From positions 1-26,392 of the forward strand of contig JAAVTG010000228.1 in NCBI GenBank assembly GCA_011947345.1: DNA of 26,392 bases. The letters run 5' to 3'. Within the stretch, counting starts at the first letter, position 1, and the number at the start of each line of letters is the position of its first letter. Below are positions 10,082-20,671 of this stretch, one piece after another. Both the position numbers and the translations under genes were made by a program. Below the pieces are notes generated by a model. The model searched no databases, was not told the DNA's origin, and was given only the letters and a program-made list of their open reading frames with translations. The DNA is from Phytophthora quininea. Lineage: Eukaryota > Oomycota > Peronosporomycetes > Peronosporales > Peronosporaceae.

Positions 10082-11313
10082 TGGTGAAGTGAGAGTTAAG
10101 GCCCGCTCCACGCCGTCCGTGGACGCAAGAGGACGCTTGCACAGCTTTGCCGTGTCTGGCAGAGCCATTTCTGCGCTGAGGTCTCGGACTTCCGGCGGTG
10201 CCCAAGACGGACCGACCGGCGGACGACTTGTGCTCAACGGCTTCGCGCCCACGTTGGGTCCATCTTCGGTAATCACGGGAGACAGAGCGCGCGGATGACC
10301 CGAGTGCTTTTACTTTGTTTCCGTCTGCGGACCTGACGAGGACCTGCGGGCGTTCAGCACAAGCCGCTGCGAGCATGTAGACAGCTTCCCGCCGGACGAC
10401 CAGTACGACCAGTACGACCAGTACGACACGGTCGAGCCGACCGATTATTTGTTGCTCAGCTCCAGAAAAATAAGCTGCGACGCCTGCGGCGGGAGAAGCT
10501 GCGCCGGCACAGGCAGTCGACGGTCCGGTTGAGCGCGGCACAACTGGTTTCGCGCGGCGAGATCAGGTCGAGGCGTGCTCGCGGCCCGGTGGACACCCGT
10601 CCGTCGCTGACGGACGATAGTTTAGCGGCGGCTTTCAGACTGTCGCCGCGACGGAGGCAGAAGCGAGTGCCTTGGTGTCGATGTTTCTCGTTTGGGGCGG
10701 GCGTGGTCGCAGACACCGGGCGGGCGTGGGGGTCCACGCCGGTCGCCGCCGACGAACTGCTGGCAGCCCGCCGTTGCGTCTGGCGTTGCTGACATCGTCC
10801 TCGCGACGCTAAAACAAACAAACTAGCCGGCGGCAGACCGCGGCAAAGCGAAATCCTGTACTCTACTGCAGCAGCCAAGCATTGCGGACACCGGTGGACC
10901 GTGTGCAAATCTTTTCGAGCGCTTCAACAATCTGTCGGGCGGATTGGCGGACGAAAAATACTGGCGACCCGGAAACCACGCTGAAGCTCGCGGGAAAAGA
11001 GTTGACGTGGTGTTGGACGACGGCGGACGCAACCCTGAACCCGCGAGGGCCGACGTGCAGGCAGGAAAGAGTGGGAACGGGCCCGCGGTCGCCTTTAGCA
11101 TCGTTTGGTTTTACTCGTCGCGGTGAATATTTTTGAGGTGCCTCGCGAAGACGTTGTCGCAAAGAAGTGCGTCCACGACCTGGAGGACATTCTTCCGCCG
11201 GCCAAGTAGGTACTGCAAGCAGGCGTGGAGCGAGTCTGTCGGCCGCGGTCGTTATTGCGCGACTATGATATTGTGATCAGGGGACGCCGCGAGCGAAAAT
11301 GGCCGCAAAATCG
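10082..11313 (+). repeat. R1 repeat, copy 2 (~1.23 kb)
   Basis: Direct repeat of 8694-9925, offset 1387-1390 bp. It contains the same 9-bp trio (10401-10427) and a duplicated GACC near 10213 relative to copy 1. It runs almost directly into the R2 array about 46 bp later. Confidence 0.85.
10401..10427 (+). repeat. 9-bp minisatellite (CAGTACGAC)x3 in R1 copy 2
   Basis: Same structure as at 9011-9037, with equal copy number in both R1 copies. Confidence 0.85.
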
Positions 11314-11359
11314 ACACTGCGTTCAGGCAGTGCTGCATAAGCCTCGACGTTGGCAACTA

Positions 11360-14300
11360 CATTGGTGCTGGCAGGACATTTTCCGACTGGTGTGGACGGC
11401 GGAGGCACCGTCGCGAGGACCGGAGCCGGACACTCGCCATTCTGCTGCAGAGAACGTGTCCACGAACGCAAAAACAAACCGCCGGGCCGCCGTGACGCCC
11501 CGTAGGACCGTAGCGCAGCGAGAAAATATACCGAGGAAGTGGGTGACGACACCGGTGGACCCTTCTGCAAATCGTTCCGGTCACTTCAGCGACCTGGCGG
11601 CCGGGTCGGCGGGCAAAAAATATTAGCGGCCGCGATAAATTGACTCCGAGCCGAGACACAACGGAGTGCGCGGCGCGACGCCGGGGCTGTTTGTCGGCAC
11701 GGGTCGGCCACTGCAGATGCGTCGTGTGGTCCAGATTTCCGTACACCCTGCTGGGTGCGCCGGCACCGACGAGCCACAGCAGCGATTTTGGGGTGGAAAC
11801 GGCGGGAAGAGCGCCGGCACAGGGTTTCTGCCACGCTCCGCGCCCGAAACTCGTGTTGTTGCGGCACGGACGTGTCGGGGCGACCGTTCCCCGTCCAGCA
11901 ATGACCCTGACGGTGGAGACTAAAGACTGTTGTTTCGAAAGCAGCCCACGGCTGTGGATTCGGTCGGATCTGTGCAGCGTGGGGGACACAAGTGGTGGGG
12001 ACACACGTCTGGCGGTGCCGTGGCAGCGTGCTCGACCCGCGGGCTCCGTCAATAACGTCTCGTGAGCGTAGATCGGCGTCGGAAAAATACCAGGACTGCC
12101 GTGGAGGCTATCATCGCCGGTGCAACCCGCGAAACCGCGGCTCGCGGCTCCACGGAGGCCTACGAAAGCTGGCGAATGCACTCGACAGCACATCTGGGAG
12201 GCTAATGACGCCGTCGGTAGTGAGAAGACCCAGCTGACAGGAGGATACGATGCTGGACCACCGGCCACGTACGGAATAGTGTTGTCGGCGGTGAATAAAT
12301 CTGGTGTGGGATGGAATTCGAGGGTATCGGCGAGAATTTCGGTCGGCTCCGTGGCGGCGGACGCTGGAGATGCTTGAACGGAGCGTGGCGGAAGTAGTTT
12401 TCGAGGTGTCGGAGGTGTCCAAGCGCAGGTGGACACCTGTCCATCGGTCGCGAGCGGTCGTGAGCGGTCGTGGACGACTCGTTTTCGGCGGCTTCTAGGT
12501 TCCGCCGCGGCGATGCGGCAGAAAATGAATGTCGGAGCCTCGCGGAAAATATTCGTGGACAATTGTGGTGGTGCTGGCAGGACATTTTCCGACTGGTGTG
12601 GACGTCGGAGGCACCGTCGCGAGGACCGGAGCCGGACACTCGCCATTCTGCTGCAGAGAACGTGTCCACGAACGCAAAAACAAACCGCCGGGCCGCCGTG
12701 ACGCCCCGTAGGACCGTAGCGCAGCGAGAAAATATACCGAGGAAGTGGGTGACGACACCGGTGGACCCTTCTGCAAATCGTTCCGGTCACTTCAGCGACC
12801 TGGCGGCCGGGTCGGCGGGCAAAAATATTAGCGGCCGCGATAAATTGACTCCGAGCCGAGACACAACGGAGTGCGCGGCGCGACGCCGGGAGCTGTTTGT
12901 CGGCACGGGTCGGCCACTGCAGATGCGTCGTGTGGTCCAGATTTCCGTACACCCTGCTGGGTGCGCCGGCACCGACGAGCCACAGCAGCGATTTTGGGGC
13001 GGAAACGGCGGGAAGAGCGCCGGCACAGGGTTTGTGCCACGCTCGGCGCCCGAAACTCGTGTTGTTGCGGCACGGACGTGTCGGGGCGACCGTTCCCCGT
13101 CCAGCAATGACCCTGACGGTGGAGATTAAAGACTGTTGTTTCGAAAGCAGCCCACGGCTGTGGATTCGGTCGGATCTGTGCAGCGTGGGGGACACAAGTG
13201 GTGGGGACACACGTCCGGCGGTGCCGTGGCAGCGTGCTCGACCCGCGGACTCCGTCGATAGCGTCTCGTGAGCGTAGAGCGTAGATCGGCGCCGGAAAAA
13301 TACCAGGACTACCGTGGATGCTATCAGCGCCGGTGAAACCCGCGAAACCGCGGCTCGCGGCTCCACGGAGGCCTAGCAAAGCTGGCGAATGCGCTCGACA
13401 GCACATCTGGGAGGCTGATGACGCCGTCGGTAGTGAGAAGACCCAGCTGACAGGAAGATACGATGCTGGACCAACGGCCACGTACGGAACAGTGGTGTCG
13501 GCGGTGAATAAATCTGGTGTGGGATGGAATTCGAGGGTATCGGCGAGAATTTCGGTCGGCTCCGTGGCGGCGGACGCTGGAGATGCTTGAACGGAGCGTG
13601 GCGGAAGTAGTTTTCGAGGTGTCGGAGGTGTCCAAGCGCAGGTGGACACCTGTCCATCGGTCGCGAGCGGTCGTGAGCGGTCGTGGACGACTCGTTTTCG
13701 GCGGCTTCTAGGTTCCGCCGCGGCGATGCGGCAGAAAATGAATGTCGGAGCCTCGCAGAAAATATTCGTGGACAACTGTGGTGGTGCTGGCAGGACATTT
13801 TCCGACTGGTGTGGACGGCGGAGGCACCGTCGCGAGGACCGGAGCCGGACACTCGCCATTCTGCTGCAGAGAACGTGTCCACGAACGCAAAAACAAACCG
13901 CCGGGCCGCCGTGACGCCCCGTAGGACCGTAGCGCAGCGAGAAAATATACCGAGGAAGTGGGTGACGACACCGGTGGACCCTTCTGCAAATCGTTCCGGT
14001 CACTTCAGCGACCTGGCGGCCGGGTCGGCGGGCAAAAATATTAGCGGCCGCGATAAATTGAATCCGAGCCGAGACACAACGGAGTGCGCGGCGCGACGCC
14101 GGGGCTGTTTGTCGGCACGGGTCGGCCACTGCAGATGCGTCGTGTGGTCCAGATTTCCGTACACCCTGCTGGGTGCGCCGGCACCGACGAGCCACAGCAG
14201 CGATTTTGGGGCGGAAACGGTGGGAAGAGCGCCGGCACAAGGTTTGTGCCACGCTCGGCGCCCGAAACTCGTGTTGTTGCGGCACGGACGTGTCGGGGCG

Positions 14301-15434
14301 ACCGTTCCCCGTCCAGCAATGACCCTGACGGTGGAGACTAAAGACTGTTGTTTCGAAAGCAGCCCACGGCTGTGGATTCGGTCGGATCTGTGCGGCGTGG
14401 GGGACACAAGTGGTGGGGACACACGTCCGGCGGTGCCGTGGCAGCGTGCTCGACCCGCGGACTCCGTCAATAACGTCTCGTGAGCGTAGAGCGTAGATCG
14501 GCGCCGGAAAAATACCAGGACTGCCGTGGAGGCTATCAGCGCCGGTGAAACCCGCGAAACCGCGGCTCGCGGCTCCACGGAGGCCTAGCGAAAGGTGGCG
14601 AATGCGCTCGACAGCACATCTGGGAGGCTGATGACGCCGTCGGTAGTGAGAAGACCCAGCTGACAGGAAGATACGATGCTGGACCAACGGCCACGTACGG
14701 AACAGTGGTGTCGGCGGTGAATAAATCTGGTGTGGGATGGAATTCGAGGGTATCGGCGAGAATTTCGGTCGGCTCCGTGGCGGCGGACGCTGGAGACGCT
14801 TGAACGGAGCGTGGCGGAAGTAGTTTTCGAGTTGTCGGAGGTGTCCAAGCGCAGGTGGACACCTGTCCATCGGTCGCGAGCGGTCGTGAGCGGTCGTGGA
14901 CGACTCGTTTTCGGCGGCTTCTAGGTTCCGCCGCGGCGATGCGGCAGAAAATGAATGTCGGAGCCTCGCGGAAAATATTTGTGGACAACTGTGGCGGTGC
15001 TGGCAGGACATTTTCCGACTGGTGTGGACGTCGGAGGCACCGTCGCGAGGACCGGAGCCGGACACTCGCCATTCTGCTGCAGAGAACGTGTCCACGAACG
15101 CAAAAACAAACCGCCGGGCCGCCGTGACGCCCCGTAGGACCGTAGCGCAGCGAGAAAATATACCGAGGAAGTGGGTGACGACACCGGTGGACCCTTCTGC
15201 AAATCGTTCCGGTCACTTCAGCGACCTGGCGGCCGGGTCGGCGGGCAAAAAATATTAGCGGCCGCGATAAATTGAATCCGAGCCGAGACACAACGGAGTG
15301 CGCGGCGCGACGCCGGGGCTGTTTGTCGGCACGGGTCGGCCACTACAGATGCGTCGTGTGGTCCAGATTTCCGTACACCCTGCTGGGTGCGCCGGCACCG
15401 ACGAGCCACAGTAGCGATTTTGGGACGGAAACGG
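11360..15434 (+). repeat. R2 tandem array, plus orientation, ~3.4 units of ~1.21 kb
   Basis: The anchor GACATTTTCCGACTGG occurs at 11375, 12581, 13794 and 15007, giving periods of 1206, 1213 and 1213 bp. Units are nearly identical, with scattered substitutions and small indels. Each holds AAAAACAAACCGCCGGG, GACACCGGTGGACCC, an ATATTAGCGGCCGCGATAAA segment, CAGGTG-GA-CACCTG arms and a GAGCGGTCGT doublet. The array starts mid-unit after R1 copy 2 and ends abruptly in the 427-bp last unit, at GGACGGAAACGGTG. It is GC- and CpG-rich. Long open frames (minus 13366-11357 and 15095-12828) cross unit borders although the period is not a multiple of three, so they reflect scarce stop codons rather than genes. 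No TIR, LTR or transposase was identified. Confidence 0.9.
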
Positions 15435-15560
15435 TGTGGCATTGAACACAAAAACAAACAGTAGGGCTGCACGATAGAACTGTAGTGGAGAGATAAAAAT
15501 TGTCGAGGAGTTGGGTTGTAATTATTTGATTTACTTGGTTAAAGTTGTCGAGGGGTGGAT
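15435..15560 (+). repeat. Decayed, AT-shifted R2-like fragment
   Basis: Directly after the array, GAACACAAAAACAAACAGTA...GAGAGATAAAAATTGTCGAGGAGTTGGG lines up with R2 GAACGCAAAAACAAACCGCC...GCGAGAAAATATACCGAGGAAGTGGG. Most differences replace C or G in R2 by T or A. Similarity fades after about 15520. The 12-mer GTGGCATTGAAC at its start (15436-15447) recurs at 15685-15696. Confidence 0.55.
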
Positions 15561-16768
15561 GAGGATTTAGGTGAGCGCTTTTGCAGGTTGTTCATAGTAC
15601 TGATGGATAAAATCATTTTAGTGATTGTGATAATAATATGAGTGATCGTGATATAGTAGATCTGCGCTTGTAGGAAGCAATTGCGTGGCATTGAACGACT
15701 GCGGACGCGCGATTAATTTATTTTGATAGGATTGAAGGCTCGTGATTATCTCCCATGGCATTTGGCATTGTTTTGCCACGAAAGTTTTTGTGGCGGTGCC
15801 TGCTCCACGCTCTAAAGCACCTTAACGAGGAAAACTGTGTCAAGGGGCATCAGCGGACAATTTGTCACAAACAAATGGCTGCGTTGATAGAAGGCCACGG
15901 TAGGAATGTCTACGTGGAACGGATATCAGTGTCCACCGAGTAATTGGAAGTAACTCAATACAAAAATGGCGGCGTTACGATCGAGATAACCGCGAATATG
16001 TCGTTGCGATAAGAAAGAATGACACAGAAAGTTTCGCGTGCCAAGTGAGGACAACTGCCTTTGCAAGCTATTGCCGTGTTCTGGATGCGCCCAAAAGAGA
16101 CCGCCCATACTCTCGTCGTATCGCCAACTTCGACGTAGTCCAAGTTGGTGAGCAGACCATGCTCGAAGTGGTGATCTCACCGTTTATTCGTCTCCCGGAC
16201 TTGCCGTTTAAATGATTGCATTGTTTTGTTTGCCCATGCCGCGATCTGACTATTGCTACGCGGTGTCCTTCCCGCCGCTGTGATGGCTGTTTTACCAAAA
16301 GCAACAGTTCACAAACCTTCAGGCAGAGAATTTTCGCGGGTAACACAAATGAACGATGTCTCGCACGGAGTCCCAGTTAGCGATGGAATCCTCCACCTCC
16401 GAGGTTCCCCCACAGTTCCATACCTGCTTGAAATGACTATCGCAGGTCTTCAAGCAGCGACTGAAAGAAGCGTAGTGTCGGCATCTCACATCCATCCGCA
16501 GAAGCTTTCCATACACTTAGAGACTTATGGTGTATGGCTCAAGGAGAAGATTATACAGAATCAACATTGATTGAGCCCAGGCAACAGCAGCACAACTATT
16601 TCCACGTCGAGAAATGTAAGGCAAAACTTAGAGCGATATCAGGAATCTATTAGTTAGACATAACATCAACAGGCGACCTTCACCCCAAAGAGACTTGCGG
16701 TGTCGAGCGGATGCTTTTTCTGTACAACCAAGTCAGGAAGACCCGCAGAGACCCATCCCGCAGGGGCG
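15561..16768. other. AT-richer region without a recognisable gene
   Basis: Short open frames (15755-15943 plus, 16346-16068 minus, 16253-16570 plus) show no recognisable domain. The stretch may hold worn mobile-element remains. The last ~50 bp form the promoter-proximal flank of gene B and match gene A only from about GGAAGACCCGCAGAGACCCAT (16736-16756). Confidence 0.4.
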
Positions 16769-19157
16769 ATGGCGTCCCCGTCCGCACCGCTGCAGGTGGC
16801 CTCGGCCCGCTTCTTCCGCCTCGAGTGCGCGCACGAGCAGCTCTTCTGCCCCGAGTACAAGCGGTGCGGCCCTCGCCAGCCCTGCCTCCCAGAGGGGTCC
16901 ATTTGACCAGTCTCTGTCTCACTTGCTATTCACAGAAGCAACCGCACCAAGGGGCTCAAGATCCTGCGCTGCTTCCCGCACTGCTGTCCCGAGCACATCG
17001 ACCGCAGCTACTGCGGGTCGTCTCTCAGCGTCCAAGTGCAGCTGGCCGAGCGTCCTCCAGGCTCGGCCCCGCTCAAGCCGTCTCCCAGCCAAGTGCTTTC
17101 GGTGTTCGCGCGCTTCGAAGCAGTCAGCGATGTGAGTCTGCGCGCCGGCGAGTGTGTCCAAGTGGACAAGATCCAGCACAACGTCCAGGCGAATACCAAT
17201 CTTGAGGGACAGTGGATCGCCGGCGTGCTGGACCGACCCTCGGGACTTGTCATCCGAACAGCCAACGGGGAGGACTCGACTCTGGTCTTCCACCTCCACG
17301 GCAAGAGCGTGTCTCGGTGGTGTTACGACTGGGAGAGCGGCGCCAACAAGGCCCAGAGACTCACGAAGCACGTGCTCAAGGCCTACGTGGTGGAGCAGTG
17401 CGCCGTCGATATGAACAATAACTTCACGGCTATCTCCAGCAGCGAGGCCTTCACGCAGCTCTACCGAGTGCTGCACGTCATCTCCTCGCCCGAGTTCACC
17501 GTCATCTCGTATCGACGCGGGCCGCTGAAGCAAATCCAAGCGGTACAGGATGCTGAGCTGGAGGAGTCGAACCTGGCAGCAAAGGCGATGAAGATGGCCG
17601 TGAACGGGAGCGTGCCTCCGTATTCGAAACGCCGGGACGATCTTGACGCTCTGGATTATGAGCCAGTCGTAGGAGGACAAAGCGCTACAGTGGTCCCTGT
17701 CCTGCGAGAAAGCAGCTTCAAGACATGGGGAGATGACCGACTGGGTGGCACGTACGAACCAAAACTGGATGCAAAGCGTCGTCATCGAGTAGCTGTGAAG
17801 CCCACAGAAGAGATATTGGCGCATCCACTAGAGGGCAAGCTGCTCTGGGAGCACTCCAACCCTACGGCCGTCGCTGTATCCAAGAATCTGGCGCTATTGT
17901 ACGCACTCTTGAGCTGGGCACCACTGGGGCTTTATTCGTCTTGTGTGAATGAGATTGTGGAGACGATGGAGCGCAGTCTTCAGCTGTTACCGACGACAGC
18001 ACTTCGAGCTGACAAGAGAGACTGCTTCTCTGAGCTTCTACTCCAGCACTGCGCCGATCGCGACTGTCGTTCTGCTTCCGGGGAAGAGGATAATGTGGGC
18101 CGCGCTGCTTCCGTTCCGATCGAGTTGCAGACGCTGTTGCGGGTATCTGCGCAGGCCTTGGGTTGGCTGTCCTCAAAGCAAACGCGCCAGTGGCTGCGCA
18201 AGTTTTTCCGCCTCCACGCTGGCTGTGTGCTGGACAAGACGAAACTACGGGCGATCTTCTTGCTGTTTCTGCGAGAACTAGAGGAGCGTCTGAACGCTGA
18301 AGTGTTTGCGGCGACACCACTTAGCAACCTAGGAAAAGTAGCTGAAGAGGTCATTGCGGCGGTGTATTCATACCCTGATTTCCATGCTAAGCGACCGCAA
18401 GTACGCCAGCTATTGAGCGGCCAGAGTTTCGCTGGATGGAATGCTTTCGTGACTCATATGCGCGATACGTTCATCAGCAACACAAAGGTGCCGAGAACAG
18501 GAGCGGCGGTGAATTTCCTCACAGCTTTCCGTCCTCACAATACGGTCGAAAAAGACTGGACCGGCACATGGCTGCTGGATATGGAGCGTGCCCAGTGGGA
18601 ACCAAATACCCCGAGCGAGTCGGACATGACATTGACATTGCTCTCCCTGTTTGAGATCCTATCGCAGGTCGTCCGGCTGGAAGTAGCGCTGGATATCGAA
18701 GGCTGCTCGCTTCGGATCCGGTCGTCGCTTGGTGTAGCTGGTCGATTGGATTGCATGCATGTTGTGCTTGATAGCAAGGACCGCGTATTTCGACTCTTTC
18801 CGAACGGCACGACTGCGGGCGGTTCCGGTGGAGCCAACGGAGACTACGTAGGAGAATCTCCGTCGATGAAAGAACCAACTCGTGATCTATCTCGAAGTGT
18901 TCAAGTGGGCTACGCAGCCAGACGACCGATCTTACCACGTTCGCATGCGCTTTGAGTGTCAGCGAGGAGCGGGTTTGGCGATCGACGGCGACATTTTAGC
19001 CACAACAGCCTCGACGAAGTTCACTGAGGAGGAGATGGCCGAAATGCCATTGCGTGCCAAGTCCAAATCTGTCGGCGAGACCCGTGTTGGCGGTGAAGCC
19101 CCGTTACCCGCCTGGGAAATGCACAGCAGCTTCCAGCTAAACTACGAGAAGGTGTAA
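16769..19157 (+). CDS. Paralogue B of the unrecognised family (two exons, two adjacent one-base losses)
   Basis: Exon 1 is 16769-16863, intron 16864-16935, exon 2 16936-19157; about 772 residues after restoring two bases. Architecture matches A: a Cys/His-rich N-terminus (ECAHEQLFCPEYKR; CFPHCCPEHIDRSYCGSS), the VFARFEAVSDVSL and WCYDWESGANKAQRL core, a variable linker (DAKRRHRVA), a helical region and a C-terminal domain (DWTGTWLLDMERAQW to IDGDILATT). Compared with A, one A is missing in GGAGAATCTCC (about 18851-18861) and another in GATGAAAGAACC about 14 bp later, so the last ~100 residues are read only by changing frame (18882-19157). The start is placed at ATGGCG, with 13 bp inserted before it relative to A. 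Function unknown. Intron retention shows B is not a retrocopy. Confidence 0.78.
16864..16935 (+). other. Intron of paralogue B
   Basis: A 72-nt intron with a GTGCGG donor and CTATTCACAG acceptor, at the same codon and 70/72 identical to the intron of A. Splicing joins CG to AAGC, restoring KRSNRTKGLKILRCF. Without splicing the frame stops at TGA in TCCATTTGACC. Confidence 0.8.
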
Positions 19158-19616
19158 AGTGCGCGAGGGTATCGATCTGTTTCCGATCTTCACTAAGTGT
19201 GCTTCCACCATATTTGCTTAAGAGAGGGAAATCTGAAGAAGCTCCTCCATAGTTGAAAAGGAATTTGACTTGAGCAGCTATTTAGTTGTGTTTACTTGAA
19301 ACTTGCGTTGATGTCTGTGATCCTGTTTTCCATAATCACAGCAGAAATGGCGGGAGGCAAAATTATGATATTGTCGTATTCGCAGCTCAAGTTTTCAGCT
19401 AAAACGCTGTTATCTGCCTGAAATCGAGGGACATCGCGAACACAGCCTTAATTTCTGTTGGATCCAAGCCGAATTCCTTAGCAGGGATTCCACTTTGAAG
19501 GGAAGATTTTCTAGTGCGGAGTAAAATGTAGTGTAATAGCCATTTTTATTTTTATGTGTGTTGTCAACGCCACACTAGCTTCTCGAAATACAGTAGCATT
19601 TTGGTGGAAGTACTCT

Positions 19617-19965
19617 GGCTACGCGAATACTGGGATAGGGTTTTTAAATACTGGTCCCGGTGATATGTATTTTCCAGCATCTTGCGCGCCTACTTCTCAG
19701 CCGCGCCATCTGCCCTCATGGATACGTGAAAATATTGGCGGTCAGCAGCGTACAAACAAACTAGGATGGACGTACAGAAGCAATATCGTACCGGTATTAC
19801 CGGTACTGACCAACGTTGACATTAAGGCAAACTTGGGTTGGGCTATTCTCTCAGAACTAGGGCTTCGCGAAGGCTGGGATAGGCTTTCGCTTTTTGAGCA
19901 AGTCGCTAGGCTGCGATGACAGGCATCTAGTGCGCCTGCTTCGCAGCCGCGCTATCTGCCCTTTG
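19617..19965 (+). repeat. Imperfect direct repeat pair (~100 bp, offset ~245 bp)
   Basis: ACGCGAATACTGGGATAGGG... with TGCGCGCCTACTTCTCAGCC at 19617-19720 resembles TTCGCGAAGGCTGGGATAGG... with TGCGCCTGCTTCGCAGCC at about 19862-19965. Both end in GCGC(C/T)ATCTGCCCT. It is probably an old local duplication or two worn copies of a small mobile element. Confidence 0.55.
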
Positions 19966-20216
19966 TAGATGTCGGTACTGAACCGGTACGGCGACGACCA
20001 CGCTTTGTCACCGGTACTGTACCGGTATATCGGTACTATCACGGTAACCACGGCTACAAAGGGCTTCTATTCAGCGCGAAGGGATCCGAGTAGAAGTTCC
20101 ACACAAAAACACCCGTGGGGTGCAATCATTGCGGCACGATCGAATTATTGACGTGGGTGTGCGAATAGAAGGGCTACCCCCGTTGCCACCGGTATTGTAC
20201 CAGTATATCGGTACCA
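19788..20216. repeat. Clusters of palindromic (T)ACCGGTA / GGTAC motifs
   Basis: Clusters occur at about 19788-19809 (ACCGGTATTACCGGTACTG), 19979-20045 (AACCGGTACGG, CACCGGTACTGTACCGGTA, TATCGGTAC) and 20188-20216 (ACCGGTATTGTACCAGTATA). Later clusters share the ACCGGTA(t/c)TGTACC(g/a)GTATATCGGTAC pattern. They may be the ends of a small inverted-repeat element, but no clean element could be delimited. Confidence 0.5.
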
Positions 20217-20671
20217 TATCAGGGAATTGATCCCTGTTGGGCTGGGCGAGAGGCTTCATCCGAATGGTCCACTGGGTTGTGTATACGGGAGGGCCTATAG
20301 AGAAATGATAACTTCACATTCAAATATCCCATTCAATCATCATTCAAGATCAGTGCAAATACCCCCAACCATAAGGACAAACAAGCATCTGAATCAACTC
20401 AACTTCTCTCAACTCCCAGAATAATCTCCAGCTCATGATAGGACAGGTATCATGCATGGTATGCGGCGCTTGCGATTCCATTACATGGCGTTTACTCGAT
20501 GCTTCAAAATAATTCATGCTCCACGCTGCCCTTCTCCGCGTGCAACATCCCGAACGTTGTATTAATATACACGATACCGTATTTCAAGAGTCACTTCCCT
20601 CCCTAATCGAATATTTCGCTAATTTCTGCGCGATGGTCCCACGTCGTCTCCAAAATCCTTTCCTTGAAACG

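Larger units (their letters stand above)
19158..20671. other. 1.5 kb between paralogues B and C, no gene seen
   Basis: A relatively AT-rich spacer. The first 400 bp show nothing notable. About 19560-20220 hold degenerate direct repeats and ACCGGTA-type motifs (listed separately). The last 400 bp should contain the promoter of C. The open frame 19554-19919 lies within the repeats and has no recognisable domain. Confidence 0.45.

Noticed and set aside
8694..11313. R1 copies as the two LTRs of a retrotransposon
   Set aside because: Only ~160 bp lie between them, with no primer-binding site, polypurine tract or coding sequence, and no TG...CA ends could be set. Similarity to the R2 tandem units fits a satellite better.
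11357..15095. Large minus-strand proteins of 669 and 755 residues
   Set aside because: They lie wholly in satellite DNA, cross unit borders in shifting register, are Arg/Ser/Pro-rich without domains, and several other frames are equally open.
15755..16570. Small ORFs as possible transposase remains
   Set aside because: No catalytic motif or terminal repeat could be seen, so the region is left as unassigned.
16769..19157. Paralogue B as a processed retrocopy of A
   Set aside because: B keeps the same 72-nt intron with only two differences and has no poly(A) tract after the stop.
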